Counted from the first letter of the stretch, positions 12,049 to 21,626 are shown. The stretch: DNA of 64,000 bases from Azonexus sp. (GCF_030824335.1 NZ_JAVBXX010000005.1:62001-126000); one strand, 5' to 3'. Numbers and translations are program-made. The notes: a model not told the origin generated them from the sequence alone.

Positions 12049-14199
12049 TTAAGCGCGCGCCTTGCGGATTTCTTCGAGCACCTTGACGGCCGAATCCTCA
12101 ATCCGGGTTCCCGGACCGAAAACGGCCTTGGCTCCGGCATTGAACAGGTAATCGTAGTCCTGCGCCGGAATCACGCCACCAGCGAAGACGATGATGTCGT
12201 CACCGCCCTGCGCCTTCAGCGCCTGCACCAGTTGCGGCAGCAGGGTCTTGTGGCCGGCGGCCAGCGACGACACGCCGACGGCGTGCACGTCGTTTTCGAT
12301 GGCCTGGCGGGCGGCTTCTTCCGGCGTCTGGAACAGCGGTCCCATGTCGATATCGAAGCCGAGGTCGGCGTAGGCGGTGGCAACTACCTTGGCGCCACGG
12401 TCATGACCGTCCTGGCCGAGCTTGGCGATCATGATACGCGGACGACGGCCTTCTTCTTCGGCGAATTTGGCGACATCGGCCTTGATCTGTTCCCAGCTTT
12501 CCTGACCTTCCACGACACCTCCGTAGACACCCGAAATGGTCTGGTTGTTGGCGCGGAAACGGCCGAAGACCTTTTCCAGCGCATCCGACACTTCACCGAC
12601 CGTGGCACGCAGGCGCATGGCCTTGACGGTCAGGTCGAGCAGGTTGCCGTCACCGGTTTCGGCAGCCTTGGTTAATGCGGCCAAAGCAGCGTCGACCGCA
12701 GCAGAATCGCGCGTCGCGCGGATCTGCTTGAGGCGGGCAATCTGCGAATCACGCACGGCATGGTTGTCGATATCGAGGATGTCGATCGCGTCTTCCTTGG
12801 CCAGCTTGTACTTGTTCACGCCGACGATGACGTCCTTGCCGGAGTCGATGCGCGCCTGCTTGTCGGCGGCGCAAGTTTCGACCTGCATCTTCGCCCAGCC
12901 GGATTCGACGGCCTTGGTCATGCCGCCCATCGCCTCGATTTCCTCGATGATGCTCCAAGCCTTGTCGGCCATGTCCTGGGTCAGCTTTTCCATCATGTAG
13001 GAACCGGCCCACGGATCAACGACATTGGTGATGTGGGTTTCTTCCTGAATGATCAGCTGCGTGTTGCGAGCGATGCGCGACGAGAACTCGGTCGGCAGCG
13101 CGATCGCTTCATCGAGCGCGTTGGTGTGCAGCGACTGGGTGCCACCGAAGACGGCAGCCATCGCTTCGATGGTGGTCCGGACGACGTTGTTGTACGGGTC
13201 CTGTTCGGTCAGCGACCAGCCGGAAGTCTGGCTGTGCGTGCGCAGCATCATCGACTTCGGGCTCTTGGCCTCGAACTTGGTCATGATGCGGTGCCACAAC
13301 AGGCGCGCGGCGCGCATCTTGGCGATTTCCAGATAGAAGTTCATGCCGACGGCCCAGAAGAAGGACAGACGGCCGGCAAAGGTATCGACATCCATGCCGG
13401 AAGCGATGCCGGTGCGCACGTATTCCATGCCGTCGGCCAGCGTGAAGGCCAGCTCGATGGCCTGGTTGGCGCCGGCTTCCTGAATGTGATACCCGGAAAT
13501 CGAGATCGAGTTGAACTTCGGCATGTGCTGCGCCGTGTAGCCGAAGATGTCGGCGATGATCTTCATCGACGGCTTGGGCGGATAGATGTAGGTGTTCCGC
13601 ACCATGAATTCTTTGAGAATGTCGTTCTGGATGGTGCCGGACAGCTTGTCCTGGCTGACACCCTGCTCTTCGGCGGCAACGATGTAGCCGGCGAGGATGG
13701 GCAGCACGGCGCCATTCATCGTCATCGACACCGAGACCTTGTCGAGCGGAATGCTGTCGAACAGGATCTTCATGTCTTCAACCGAATCGATCGCCACGCC
13801 GGCCTTGCCGACGTCGCCGGTCACCCGGGCGTTATCGGAGTCATAGCCACGGTGCGTCGCCAGGTCGAAAGCAACGGAAACGCCCTGACCACCGGCGGCC
13901 AGCGCCTTGCGGTAGAAGGCATTGGAGGCTTCGGCAGTGGAGAAGCCGGCGTACTGGCGAATGGTCCACGGCTTGACTGCATACATCGTCGGTTGCGGGC
14001 CGCGCAGATAGGGCGCAACGCCCGGCAGCGTGTCGGCGAACTCGAGACTTTCGACGTCCTTTTTCGTGTACAAGGCCTTGACCGCAAGGCCTTCCGGGGT
14101 ATTCCAGACCAGATTATTGACGTCGCCACCTGGAGATTGCTTGGCCGCAGCCTTTTCCCATACGTCCAGGTTGTGGGAATCAAAGAATTTTTCAGACAT
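12049..14199 (-). CDS. scpA: Methylmalonyl-CoA mutase, single-chain
   Basis: This 716-residue enzyme isomerises methylmalonyl-CoA to succinyl-CoA using adenosylcobalamin. The N-terminal TIM barrel includes [16 protein letters not shown] and [21 protein letters not shown] stretches (residues about 80-140). The C-terminal B12-binding domain has DGHDRG near residues 595-600, whose histidine is the lower cobalt ligand. The start at 14199 (MSEKFF) is chosen because GAGAGGTG lies just upstream; the longer frame to 14292 adds an unconserved basic stretch crossing the divergent promoter. It is the first gene of the propionate cluster. Confidence 0.95.
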   Translation of the reverse strand: MSEKFFDSHNLDVWEKAAAKQSPGGDVNNLVWNTPEGLAVKALYTKKDVESLEFADTLPGVAPYLRGPQPTMYAVKPWTIRQYAGFSTAEASNAFYRKALAAGGQGVSVAFDLATHRGYDSDNARVTGDVGKAGVAIDSVEDMKILFDSIPLDKVSVSMTMNGAVLPILAGYIVAAEEQGVSQDKLSGTIQNDILKEFMVRNTYIYPPKPSMKIIADIFGYTAQHMPKFNSISISGYHIQEAGANQAIELAFTLADGMEYVRTGIASGMDVDTFAGRLSFFWAVGMNFYLEIAKMRAARLLWHRIMTKFEAKSPKSMMLRTHSQTSGWSLTEQDPYNNVVRTTIEAMAAVFGGTQSLHTNALDEAIALPTEFSSRIARNTQLIIQEETHITNVVDPWAGSYMMEKLTQDMADKAWSIIEEIEAMGGMTKAVESGWAKMQVETCAADKQARIDSGKDVIVGVNKYKLAKEDAIDILDIDNHAVRDSQIARLKQIRATRDSAAVDAALAALTKAAETGDGNLLDLTVKAMRLRATVGEVSDALEKVFGRFRANNQTISGVYGGVVEGQESWEQIKADVAKFAEEEGRRPRIMIAKLGQDGHDRGAKVVATAYADLGFDIDMGPLFQTPEEAARQAIENDVHAVGVSSLAAGHKTLLPQLVQALKAQGGDDIIVFAGGVIPAQDYDYLFNAGAKAVFGPGTRIEDSAVKVLEEIRKARA

Positions 14200-14273
14200 G
14201 AAACACCTCTCGCCGATTCGATTTTTTCGGGCCGATAATGCAGAATACAAAATTCTACGCTTTCGCACCCGGC

Positions 14274-14317
14274 TTGACATAGCTAGCCTCACATAATACT
14301 GTATCCATAATTATGGA
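14274..14317 (+). promoter_or_regulatory. Divergent promoter region with 14-bp palindromic operator
   Basis: A consensus -35 TTGACA at 14274-14279 is followed, 17 nt later, by a weak -10 (TACTGT, 14297-14302). A perfect 14-bp palindrome TCCATAATTATGGA sits at 14304-14317, around the likely +1 of the regulator gene and upstream of mcm on the other strand. The position fits an operator for the adjacent FadR-type protein, controlling itself and possibly the mcm cluster. Promoter strength and binding are inference. Confidence 0.55.
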
Positions 14318-14366
14318 AGCAAGTACGACTACGTACCCAGCCTCCTGTCGTCACCACACCGGAACC

Positions 14367-15032
14367 ATGACCCGCATCGCCCCCACCGCGCTTTATCAGG
14401 AAGTTGCCGAAAGACTGCGCCAACGCATTTTTGCTCACGAGCTGACGCCCGGCATGTGGATAGACGAGCAAATGCTTGCCGAACAGTACGGCATTTCCCG
14501 TACACCACTACGCGAAGCGCTGAAAGTACTGGCATCCGAAGGTCTGGTTGAACTGAAGCCACGGCGCGGCTGTTACGTCACCGAAATTTCCCGCCGCGAT
14601 CTGGATGATATTTTCCCGTTGATGGCCATGCTGGAAGGTCGTTGCGCCGCTGACGCGGTCAGACGCGCCAAGCCTGCCGACATTGCCGACCTGAAGTCCA
14701 TTCACGAAAGACTTGAATCGGCAGCGCGTGATGGACGGATTGATGCCTTCTTCGAAGCCAATCAGGAATTCCACCGGAGAATTCAGGAAATTGCCGACAA
14801 TCGTTGGCTGCTCTCGGTCATTCAGGATCTGCGCAAGGTGCTGAAACTTTCCCGCCTGCATTCGCTGTCACTCGAAGGCCGCCTGCAGCAATCGCTGGAC
14901 GAACACCGGCAAATCATGGCGGCGCTCGAAGCCGGCAATAGCGAGAAAGCTGAAAAAGAAATGCACGACCATCTACTGTCCGGCCGCGAAGCGCTGGCCA
15001 AAATGGACAGCAAAAACACGAAGCTTGGGTAA
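14367..15032 (+). CDS. GntR-family transcriptional regulator (FadR/FCD subfamily)
   Basis: This 221-residue protein has an N-terminal winged helix (about residues 10-75; the stretch YGISRTPLREALKVLASEGLV is typical of GntR) and a C-terminal all-helical FCD ligand domain (about 80-210). FCD proteins bind small organic acids. Divergence from mcm-meaB-pccBA suggests control of propionate catabolism. An in-frame ATG at 14313 would add 18 residues, but it lies inside the palindrome and has no ribosome site, so 14367 is preferred. Confidence 0.85.
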   Translation: MTRIAPTALYQEVAERLRQRIFAHELTPGMWIDEQMLAEQYGISRTPLREALKVLASEGLVELKPRRGCYVTEISRRDLDDIFPLMAMLEGRCAADAVRRAKPADIADLKSIHERLESAARDGRIDAFFEANQEFHRRIQEIADNRWLLSVIQDLRKVLKLSRLHSLSLEGRLQQSLDEHRQIMAALEAGNSEKAEKEMHDHLLSGREALAKMDSKNTKLG

Positions 15033-15114
15033 AACGCCCATTACGCACCGTTGACCGCAGCAAACTGCTTCCGGCTTACTTGCGGTAGCAGGTTTTGCAC
15101 AGCCCAGCCGGCGA

Positions 15115-16398
15115 TCAGCGCATTTGTGCTTCTATGTTGGCAAACAAAGAATCGTAAATAGCGACCAGCGCTTCGCGGTCAGCGCTGCCTTTGACCCACT
15201 GACGCGAACGAACGATTGAAACTGCCTGCTGCTCCATTTCGGAAAGACTGGCAATGTTGATTTCATGCCCATTCAAGATACTGTTTGCATCGGCCCGGGC
15301 ATTTTGGGCCAAGGCGACCAGATGCATGTAATCCTCCATCGCCCGGGTTCCAGCCCCGATGGCGGCGGTCAATGCACCGACCTGCGTGGCCGAACTGGCG
15401 GAATGGGCAAGCTCATTGCCGAACTCGTCGGCCGTTGACCGCGCGCCTGAAACCGAATGATTGAGTTGGCGAATCTGCGCGGTTGCGCTTTCCATCGACA
15501 AATAAATGGCCGAAATCGCTTTGGCAATTTCCTCGGCGGCGATTTGCGACTGATCGGCCAGCTTCCTGACCTCATCGGCAACCACCGCAAAACCCCGGCC
15601 AGCCTCACCCGCCCGTGCCGCCTCAATCGCCGCATTCAAGGCCAGCAGATTGGTCTGCTTGGCAATACCATCGATACGTCCGGTCAGGTCCCGAATGGCA
15701 AGCGCCTTGCCGTTCAGGTCCTCCAATGCCGAAGTACCGCTTTCGGCAGCCCCTTGTGCCTCGCCCAAGGCGGCGGACATGCGGGTCGCGGCATCGGACA
15801 TGGCAGAGGCAGATTGGGCAAACTCCGTGGACAGACTTTCCGAGTCAGCCGAATGCTTTTCAACCTCGGTCAGCGCGCTGCCTACATGCTGAATCGCCAT
15901 CGACAAGCCGCGCTCCGAACGAAGGAAAATGCGCGACAACAGCGCTTCCCGAGCCACAGACTCCTGAGCGGCATCAAGACGATCCAGCAGTAGTTGCATT
16001 TGTTCGAGAACGTCACGGAATGCACCGTGCAAACCTGCTGTCTGCAGGCGACGCCAACCACGGCCTTCGGTCGACGCCTCAAGACCGCCAAGAATCTCGC
16101 GAAAAGTGCTTTCCGTCTGATCCAGCACCGAGTTCAGGTTGATCCGGATACTTTCCAGCATCGGGTCCTTGAGCGCATTGGGCATACGAGAAACCAGATT
16201 GCCGTCGCTACCTTGATTCAGCAGCTTGTCCAGCTCCTGCAAGGGAGAGGTGCTCTTTCTCGGCCAAAGCAGGCAAAGCAATGCCGGACAGAGGCAGCCC
16301 AAGCTAGCCCACGGTGACCAAAAAGCGGCACCGCCCCCAAGTACGACAAAAAGGCCAGCCAACAGCGGCCCGTTAAAGGGAGAAGATGAGTTCTTCAT
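15115..16398 (-). CDS. Methyl-accepting chemotaxis protein lacking its own sensor domain
   Basis: This 427-residue protein has two closely spaced hydrophobic segments (about residues 10-45) and no periplasmic domain. A coiled MCP signalling domain follows, with the hairpin tip around residues 245-290 ([33 protein letters not shown]). It begins inside the 3' end of the upstream PAS gene (26-nt overlap), so translation is probably coupled. The pair looks like an Aer energy receptor split into sensor and transducer. The start at 16398 (MKNSSS) fits the first membrane helix; longer frames run antisense-like through the PAS gene. Confidence 0.85.
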   Translation of the reverse strand: MKNSSSPFNGPLLAGLFVVLGGGAAFWSPWASLGCLCPALLCLLWPRKSTSPLQELDKLLNQGSDGNLVSRMPNALKDPMLESIRINLNSVLDQTESTFREILGGLEASTEGRGWRRLQTAGLHGAFRDVLEQMQLLLDRLDAAQESVAREALLSRIFLRSERGLSMAIQHVGSALTEVEKHSADSESLSTEFAQSASAMSDAATRMSAALGEAQGAAESGTSALEDLNGKALAIRDLTGRIDGIAKQTNLLALNAAIEAARAGEAGRGFAVVADEVRKLADQSQIAAEEIAKAISAIYLSMESATAQIRQLNHSVSGARSTADEFGNELAHSASSATQVGALTAAIGAGTRAMEDYMHLVALAQNARADANSILNGHEINIASLSEMEQQAVSIVRSRQWVKGSADREALVAIYDSLFANIEAQMR

Positions 16399-16891
16399 AG
16401 CCCATTCCTGATTGTTGCATGACATCCACCAGCACCTTGGTACCCGCCGCAATCGCATCGCGACTGCCGGCATTACGCTCGGCTTGCAGCATCTGCTGGT
16501 AAACCGGCTCGATTTTCTGCACCGCATCCCGTTTGGGGCAACGACGCACCGAGGTATAGCCGACGATACTTCGGCCAGGACCAAAATCCGGTGCGATATG
16601 CGTAAACACCCAGTAATAACTGCCATCCTTCGCCATGTTTTTTACGTAAGCAAAGAATTCCCGACCGGACTGAATAGTGTCCCAGGCCAACTTGAAGGCG
16701 GCACGCGGCATGTCTGGATGACGGATCAGATTGTGCTGGATACCAATCAATTCGGCTTCCGAATAACCCGAAAACTCGATAAAAATCGGGTTGCAGTAAG
16801 TAATGATGCCTTTGGGCGTGGTTTTGGAGACGATGAAATCTCCCTCCCGCATGATCCGCTCAACAGTTGTTGGCGCTATCGCTCGTTTCAT
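16373..16891 (-). CDS. Aer-type PAS sensor protein
   Basis: This 172-residue soluble protein consists mostly of a PAS domain of the Aer kind (about residues 15-130). Visible hallmarks are [23 protein letters not shown], the [10 protein letters not shown] stretch and [12 protein letters not shown]. Aer PAS domains usually bind FAD and report redox state. No membrane helix or signalling domain is present; these are in the overlapping downstream MCP gene. It closely resembles the N-terminal PAS of the 51.7-kb MCP in this window. Confidence 0.85.
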   Translation of the reverse strand: MKRAIAPTTVERIMREGDFIVSKTTPKGIITYCNPIFIEFSGYSEAELIGIQHNLIRHPDMPRAAFKLAWDTIQSGREFFAYVKNMAKDGSYYWVFTHIAPDFGPGRSIVGYTSVRRCPKRDAVQKIEPVYQQMLQAERNAGSRDAIAAGTKVLVDVMQQSGMGYEELIFSL

Positions 16892-17016
16892 GGTCTCCCC
16901 TCAAGCGCTACTTCCTCTTTGGAAAAACGCTTTGCAAGCACTGTTATTCGTTCTATTGGTTGTAGAGCATACGACCTTAGTAATAATTACGCCATAAACT
17001 GCCGGACAAAAAAGTT

Positions 17017-17050
17017 AAAAAGCCCCCCAAGCATTACCTGGAGGGCTTTT
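17017..17050 (-). terminator. Rho-independent terminator after actP
   Basis: AAAAGCCCCCC at 17017-17027 pairs with GGAGGGCTTTT at 17040-17050 with one mismatch and a 12-nt loop. It lies about 45 nt beyond the actP stop on the minus strand and upstream of the PAS gene. A-rich and T-rich flanks would allow bidirectional function. Confidence 0.8.
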
Positions 17051-17094
17051 CACCGGCGCAACAACAATGCGCCGGAATCTACAACAGAAGTTGC

Positions 17095-18762
17095 TTAGTG
17101 ATTGGAAGCAGATGCTGCACCGTAACCCGTTTGGGCACGGACATACTGATCACCAAAGGCTTCGATTTCCGTCTTGGCACGGGCGCTCGTATCCGTCGTC
17201 GAACCAATGTAAGCCAGCAGGAAAGCTATCGGCATGGCGAACAGCGCCGGCTGGGTGTAGGGGAATAGTGCGGCAGAATTGCCCAGCACGTCGACCCACA
17301 CTGACTTCGAGAAGAGCACGAACAGCACGGCGGAAACCAGACCGCCGTAACCGCCCATCAATGCACCGCGCGTCGTCAGACCCTTCCAGTACATCGACAG
17401 GATGAGTACCGGGAAGTTGGCAGCGGCAGCAACACCGAAGGCCAGACCGACCATGAAGGCGATATTCTGCTTTTCAAAGGCGATACCCAGGATGATGGCA
17501 ACCACACCGAGACAGATGGTGGCGATCTTGGAAACACGAATTTCCGTGGCTTCCGAGGCCGTCCCCTTCATGATCACGCGGGCGTAGATGTCGTGCGAGA
17601 TGGCGGATGCGCCAGCCAGCGCCAGACCGGAAACAACCGCCAGGATGGTAGCGAAAGCCACCGCAGCCAGGAAGCCGAGCAGCATGTCGCCACCCACAGC
17701 CTTGGCCAGGTGCATGGCAACCATGTTACCGCCACCGATCAGCTTGCCGCCAACCACGCCACCTTCAAAGAATTCCGGATTCTGGCCGACAATGATGATA
17801 CCGGTCAGGCCCATCAGGAAAATGACGTTGAAGAAGTAGGAAACAAAGCCCGAAGCGTAAAGCACCGACTTGCGCGCTTCCTTGGCGTCAGTCACGGTGA
17901 AGAAACGCATCAGGATGTGCGGCAGACCGGCAGTACCGAACATCAGGCCGAGACCCAGCGAGATGGCGGTAACCGGATCAGCCAGCAGGCTACCCGGATG
18001 CATCAGCTTCTCACCCAGCTTATGCACGCTCATTGCACTATCCAACACCTTGGTGAAGGAGAAGTTGAACTGGCTCATGGCCAGGAACATGACCAGCGTA
18101 CCGCCGGCGAGCAGCATGCAGGCCTTGATGATCTGCACCCAGGTCGTCGCAACCATGCCACCGAAAGTCACGTACACCATCATCAAGATACCGACAGCGA
18201 AGATGGCAACGTTGTACTCAAGACCGAACAGCAGCTTGATCAACTGACCGGCACCGACCATCTGGGCGATCAGGTAGAAGCAAACCACGACCAGCGAAGA
18301 AATCGCGGCCATCGTCCGCACCTTGCCCTGATCGAGGCGATAGGCGGTAATGTCGGAGAAGGTGAACTTGCCCAGGTTACGCAGGCGTTCGGCCATCAGG
18401 AACAGAATGATCGGCCAGCCAGCGAAGAAGCAAAGCATGTAGATGTAACCATCGTAACCCTGCGTGTAAACCATGGCGGTCAGACCGAGCAACGTGGCGG
18501 CAGACATGTAGTCGCCGGCAATTGCCAGACCGTTCTGGAAGCCCGTGATACCACCGCCGGCGGTGTAGAAGTCCGACGTCGATTTGGTACGGCTGGCCGC
18601 CCAGTAAGTAATGCCCATCGTCATGGCGACGAAAATGCAGAACATCACGATAGCGTGCCAGTTGGTCGCCTGCTGCTCGGTCGGGCCGAGGGAATCGCCA
18701 GCGGCGATGGCCAGCGTACTAAGGCTCAGCAGCCCGATTGCGGAAATAATCTTGCGCATCAT
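17095..18762 (-). CDS. actP: ActP, acetate/cation symporter (SSS family)
   Basis: This 555-residue protein has an N-terminal signal-like segment (ending near residue 20) and about 13 membrane helices. SSS-family stretches are visible: SDFYTAGGGITGFQNGLAIAGDYMSAATLLG near residues 62-95 and FGTAGLPHILMRFFTVTDAKEAR near 275. E. coli ActP takes up acetate and other short-chain acids with sodium or protons. It overlaps the upstream small membrane gene by 4 nt, reproducing the yjcH-actP pair. The acs gene that often precedes it is not in the window. Confidence 0.93.
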   Translation of the reverse strand: MMRKIISAIGLLSLSTLAIAAGDSLGPTEQQATNWHAIVMFCIFVAMTMGITYWAASRTKSTSDFYTAGGGITGFQNGLAIAGDYMSAATLLGLTAMVYTQGYDGYIYMLCFFAGWPIILFLMAERLRNLGKFTFSDITAYRLDQGKVRTMAAISSLVVVCFYLIAQMVGAGQLIKLLFGLEYNVAIFAVGILMMVYVTFGGMVATTWVQIIKACMLLAGGTLVMFLAMSQFNFSFTKVLDSAMSVHKLGEKLMHPGSLLADPVTAISLGLGLMFGTAGLPHILMRFFTVTDAKEARKSVLYASGFVSYFFNVIFLMGLTGIIIVGQNPEFFEGGVVGGKLIGGGNMVAMHLAKAVGGDMLLGFLAAVAFATILAVVSGLALAGASAISHDIYARVIMKGTASEATEIRVSKIATICLGVVAIILGIAFEKQNIAFMVGLAFGVAAAANFPVLILSMYWKGLTTRGALMGGYGGLVSAVLFVLFSKSVWVDVLGNSAALFPYTQPALFAMPIAFLLAYIGSTTDTSARAKTEIEAFGDQYVRAQTGYGAASASNH

Positions 18763-19079
18763 TTGTTCTCCTTCCAGGCGGCTTTGACCACTTCCTGCGA
18801 CAGTGCATCAAATTCGGTATTGGCACGACGCACATACACGGCGGTCAACACCCAGAAGAAAATGAACATAAACAATTCGACCACCACGCCAACTGTCCAT
18901 CGCGAACCTTCGGCAATCGGCTGACCCAGCGACGCCGGGGCAAATGCCACCACCATCACGAAGCCATAAAACATGGTCAAAACAATAAAGGCCAGTGTCC
19001 AGGCAAAACGTCCCCTTTTGGCGACGAGTTCCTGGAATTTGGGATTGACCCGCATCCTCTCGTACATCACGCTGCTCAT
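18759..19079 (-). CDS. yjcH: DUF485 small membrane protein, ActP partner
   Basis: This 106-residue protein has two membrane helices (about residues 25-47 and 61-83) and matches the DUF485/YjcH plan, including F..L...R..F...L near the N-terminus. It is the invariant upstream partner of actP in proteobacteria, with unknown molecular role. A good ribosome site (AAGGAG) precedes the ATG. Confidence 0.9.
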   Translation of the reverse strand: MSSVMYERMRVNPKFQELVAKRGRFAWTLAFIVLTMFYGFVMVVAFAPASLGQPIAEGSRWTVGVVVELFMFIFFWVLTAVYVRRANTEFDALSQEVVKAAWKENK

Positions 19080-19124
19080 CCTATATTCTCCTTATTAATA
19101 ATTACCGTAAAAACCGGCGCAATT

Positions 19125-19153
19125 ATTGTATCTTATGTAAGACATAAGAACCT
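19125..19153 (-). promoter_or_regulatory. Candidate yjcH-actP promoter with inverted repeat in the spacer
   Basis: On the minus strand a good -10 (TACAAT, 19130-19125) lies 45 nt before the yjcH start. Directly upstream is an inverted repeat, CTTATGT-AAG-ACATAAG at 19132-19148. No consensus -35 is present, which suggests an activator-dependent promoter. An operator inside the -35/-10 spacer is the arrangement used by MerR-type activators, but no such gene is seen here. Confidence 0.4.
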
Positions 19154-19203
19154 TACGGCGCACCCAGGTTTTGAGCTTTGCGTCGCCCTCCCGGAACATA
19201 GAA

Positions 19204-19980
19204 ATGAGCAGTGTCGACCTCTCCATCGCCGATGAAATAGCCACCCTTACCCTGAACAATCCCGGCAAGCTAAACGCCATCGACTTGTCCATGTGGCGAC
19301 AACTCAGTAAAAACATGGGCATTATTGCGGTCGACCGCAATATTCGTTGTGTTTTGCTGCAGGGTGCCGGTACGGATGCGTTTGCTGCAGGTGGCGATCT
19401 GGAAGAATTCATCACCGGTCGGGCAACGCTGGCCCAGGCACTGCACTATCACGGCGAAGTCGCCGCAGCACTCAAGGCCATCGCCGAATGCCCTCAACCC
19501 ACCATCGCGCTGATCCGTGGCGCCTGCATTGGTGGCGGGCTGGAAATCGCCGGCGCTTGCGATCTGCGTATTGCCGGTGAAACCGCCCGCTTCGGTGCGC
19601 CGATCAACAAGCTGGGCTTTTCGATGTATCCAGGTGAAATGGAAGGCCTGCTGCGCCTCGCCGGCCCTGCCGTCCTGAAGGAAATACTGCTTGAAGGGCG
19701 CATTCTGACGGCACGTGAAGCCTATGACAAAGGGTTGCTTACCCGCATCGTGCCGGACGCCCAGCTTGACGATGAAGCCTTCGCAACGGCCCGCCGGATC
19801 AGCCAGGGCGCACCGCTGGTTGCCAGTTGGCACAAACAATGGATTAACCGCCTGCTCGACGGTCGACCGCTATCGGAGGCCGAAAAAGCGGCATCTTTCG
19901 CATTTCTCGATACGGAAGACTACAAGGAAGGCTTGGCGGCTTTCTTCGAAAAGCGCAAACCAGCTTTCAAGGCGCGCTGA
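19204..19980 (+). CDS. Enoyl-CoA hydratase/isomerase family protein
   Basis: This 258-residue crotonase-fold protein has the N-terminal NPGKLNAID stretch (about residues 19-27), AFAAGGDLEEF near 60-70 forming the first oxyanion segment, and IRGACIGGGLEIAGACDLRIAGE near 105-127. The glutamate pair usual in true hydratases is not obvious, so the reaction (hydratase, isomerase or decarboxylase) is undecided. The start at 19204 is chosen over an upstream TTG at 19171. The gene is convergent with the TSUP gene, one base apart. It carries a perfect 20-bp palindrome at 19323-19342. Confidence 0.85.
   Translation: MSSVDLSIADEIATLTLNNPGKLNAIDLSMWRQLSKNMGIIAVDRNIRCVLLQGAGTDAFAAGGDLEEFITGRATLAQALHYHGEVAAALKAIAECPQPTIALIRGACIGGGLEIAGACDLRIAGETARFGAPINKLGFSMYPGEMEGLLRLAGPAVLKEILLEGRILTAREAYDKGLLTRIVPDAQLDDEAFATARRISQGAPLVASWHKQWINRLLDGRPLSEAEKAASFAFLDTEDYKEGLAAFFEKRKPAFKAR
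19323..19342. repeat. Copy of the TGCGGTCGACCGCA palindrome, inside a gene
   Basis: A perfect 20-bp palindrome centred on the SalI-type core GTCGAC lies within the enoyl-CoA hydratase-like coding region (encoding AVDRN). Other perfect copies of the 14-mer are at 38927-38940 and 52853-52866, both between genes. Confidence 0.8.
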
Positions 19981-19981
19981 A

Positions 19982-20791
19982 TCAGCTACCGAAAACAGTG
20001 TGCAGCATTTTTGCCGACAGCAGAATCAGCACACCCGCAAAGACTTTTTTCAGCACCCCAACAGGGAGACGATGCGCCAGAGCGGCGCCAAACGGCGCCG
20101 TGAAACTGGAAACCAGACTAACCAGCAGCAGCGCCGGCAAATAGACGTAACCCACCGACCACTCGGGCAAAGCGGCTGATCCCCAACCATTGAGCAAATA
20201 GCCCGCAGCCCCGGCCAGTGCAATCGGCAAGCCAATGGCAGCGGAAGTACCGATCGCATTCTGCATTTTAACATTGCACCAGGTCATGAACGGCACCGAA
20301 AGCGAACCGCCCCCGATGGCCACCAATGCCGATACCAGCCCGATCCCAGCGCCGACACCGGTCAGGCCAACCGCCCCCGGCAACTCTCGCGATGGCTTGG
20401 GCTTGACGTTAAGCACCATCTGCAAGGCCACATAGGCCATGAAACAGCCGAAAAATATGGCCAGCGGCGCGCTGGCGACACGCGAGGCGATAAAAGTGCC
20501 AGCAAAAGTACCCACCAGTATCCCCGGCGTCACCGCGCGCACAATATCCCAGCGCACCGCGCCGTGGGCATGATGGGCGCGCAAGCTGGCAATCGAGGTC
20601 ATGACAATGGCGGCCATTGAAGTACCGAGCGCGAGATGCACCAGGTGCTCATGGGGAAAGCCCTGGGCCGCAAACAGCGTGGTCAACATTGGCACCATGA
20701 TGCCGCCCCCGCCGACTCCCAGCAAGCCGGCAAAAAAACCGACGAAGGCGCCCAGCACCAGATAAGCGGCCAGCCATTCAAGTTCCATCAA
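19982..20791 (-). CDS. TSUP-family permease (TauE/SafE, sulfite/sulfur-compound exporter type)
   Basis: This 269-residue protein has eight or so membrane helices and the paired TSUP signatures: FVGFFAGLLGVGGGGIMVPML near residues 17-37 and GAGIGLVSALVAIGGGSLSVPFM near 150-172. The family moves sulfite, sulfoacetate, taurine products or other anions, and the substrate cannot be read from sequence. It lies just downstream of 6S RNA on the same strand. Confidence 0.88.
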   Translation of the reverse strand: MMELEWLAAYLVLGAFVGFFAGLLGVGGGGIMVPMLTTLFAAQGFPHEHLVHLALGTSMAAIVMTSIASLRAHHAHGAVRWDIVRAVTPGILVGTFAGTFIASRVASAPLAIFFGCFMAYVALQMVLNVKPKPSRELPGAVGLTGVGAGIGLVSALVAIGGGSLSVPFMTWCNVKMQNAIGTSAAIGLPIALAGAAGYLLNGWGSAALPEWSVGYVYLPALLLVSLVSSFTAPFGAALAHRLPVGVLKKVFAGVLILLSAKMLHTVFGS

Positions 20792-20889
20792 TCTTCTTCC
20801 GGGATATCGTTAGCACACAGCAGGCGGGAGGTGGGGGGCGGGGAAAAGCCGCCTCTGGCAACTTGTGCCAAATGCCGCTTTCCCGGCAA

Positions 20890-21080
20890 AAAAGCCCCCG
20901 CGAGTGCCGTCAGGCCGGCATCCTGAACCTGAGTCCAGAGTGGCTGCTTTCCTTCCGCATCAGGCACATTCGACGAAGAACGCGCACAACAGCGGACATT
21001 TGGTCCGCAACCGATGCCAATTAGCATTGGTTCAAGGAATATATGGCCTTAACAAACACCGCAGGGGACACTCGGCGGGC
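20890..21080 (-). ncRNA. ssrS: 6S RNA
   Basis: An RNA of about 190 nt is predicted directly downstream of zapA, the conserved position of ssrS. The 5' end (GCCCGCCGAGTG, from 21080) pairs with the 3' end (CACTCGCGGGGGC, ending near 20894), giving the closing stem, followed by a T6 run at 20893-20888. Internal stretches such as CCTTGAACCAATGC and CGGTTGCGGACC resemble known 6S arms around the open-promoter-like bubble. 6S RNA binds sigma70 RNA polymerase in stationary phase. The usual ygfA neighbour is absent here. Exact ends are estimated. Confidence 0.82.
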
Positions 21081-21093
21081 TACCCCGCAACAG

Positions 21094-21420
21094 TCAGATT
21101 TCCAACTGTTGCCGGGGCTCCAGCACGGCATCCAACCGTGCGCCCATGTCTTCGATTCTACGCTTCATCTCGGGTGACGCAACCGTTTCATCGGAAGCCC
21201 CGAGCGCTGGCAACGCCAGGCGTTCATGTGCGATATTCAACGCTGCCATCACGGCAACCCGTTCGGCAATGGTGTTTTTGGTACGCTGGGCAATGTCACG
21301 CATCTTGTTGTCGACCAAGCTGACCGCTGCCTGCAGGGCATCGCGCTCATCCGGCTGACAGGCGACACGATACTCACGCCCCATGATCTTGACGTCGAGG
21401 AAATTTGGCTCGGCGCTCAT
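21094..21420 (-). CDS. zapA: Cell division protein ZapA
   Basis: This 108-residue protein has the ZapA plan: an N-terminal globular part (LDVKIMGREYRVACQPDERDAL) and a C-terminal helix that forms a tetrameric coiled coil. ZapA cross-links FtsZ filaments at the division site. The start at 21420 is preferred because GGAGG is 9 nt upstream; the ATG at 21429 abuts that site directly. It begins one base after the stop of the zapB-like gene. Confidence 0.92.
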   Translation of the reverse strand: MSAEPNFLDVKIMGREYRVACQPDERDALQAAVSLVDNKMRDIAQRTKNTIAERVAVMAALNIAHERLALPALGASDETVASPEMKRRIEDMGARLDAVLEPRQQLEI

Positions 21421-21421
21421 C

Positions 21422-21619
21422 TCATGCATCCTCCGGAATTTTTTCCATCAGGCCTTCCAGACGTTCACGGGCAGCCGTCATCGTCGAGCGCAAATGCAGC
21501 CGCTCTTCCTCTGCTGCAGCCATCTGGTTCTTCAAGACCTCGTTCTCGGCGCGCAACTGGTGAACCAGGGCAACGACCTGTTCGATCTTGGCTTCTAGCG
21601 CTTCAAATTCGCTGTTCAT
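21422..21619 (-). CDS. ZapB-like coiled-coil protein upstream of zapA
   Basis: This 65-residue protein is one continuous predicted coiled coil (FEALEAKIEQVVALVHQLRAENEVLK), matching the small family regularly encoded before zapA in beta- and gammaproteobacteria. It is probably a divisome component like ZapB. The ATG at 21619 has no ribosome site, and the predicted transcription start falls on this ATG, so the mRNA may be leaderless. An in-frame GTG at 21628 would lie inside the -10 box. Confidence 0.8.
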   Translation of the reverse strand: MNSEFEALEAKIEQVVALVHQLRAENEVLKNQMAAAEEERLHLRSTMTAARERLEGLMEKIPEDA

Positions 21620-21626
21620 GGCGCGC

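Noticed and set aside
17593..18924. 443-codon plus-strand frame opposite actP and yjcH
   Set aside because: It mirrors the conserved symporter, and its translation is a Gln/His/Asp-rich string with no domain.
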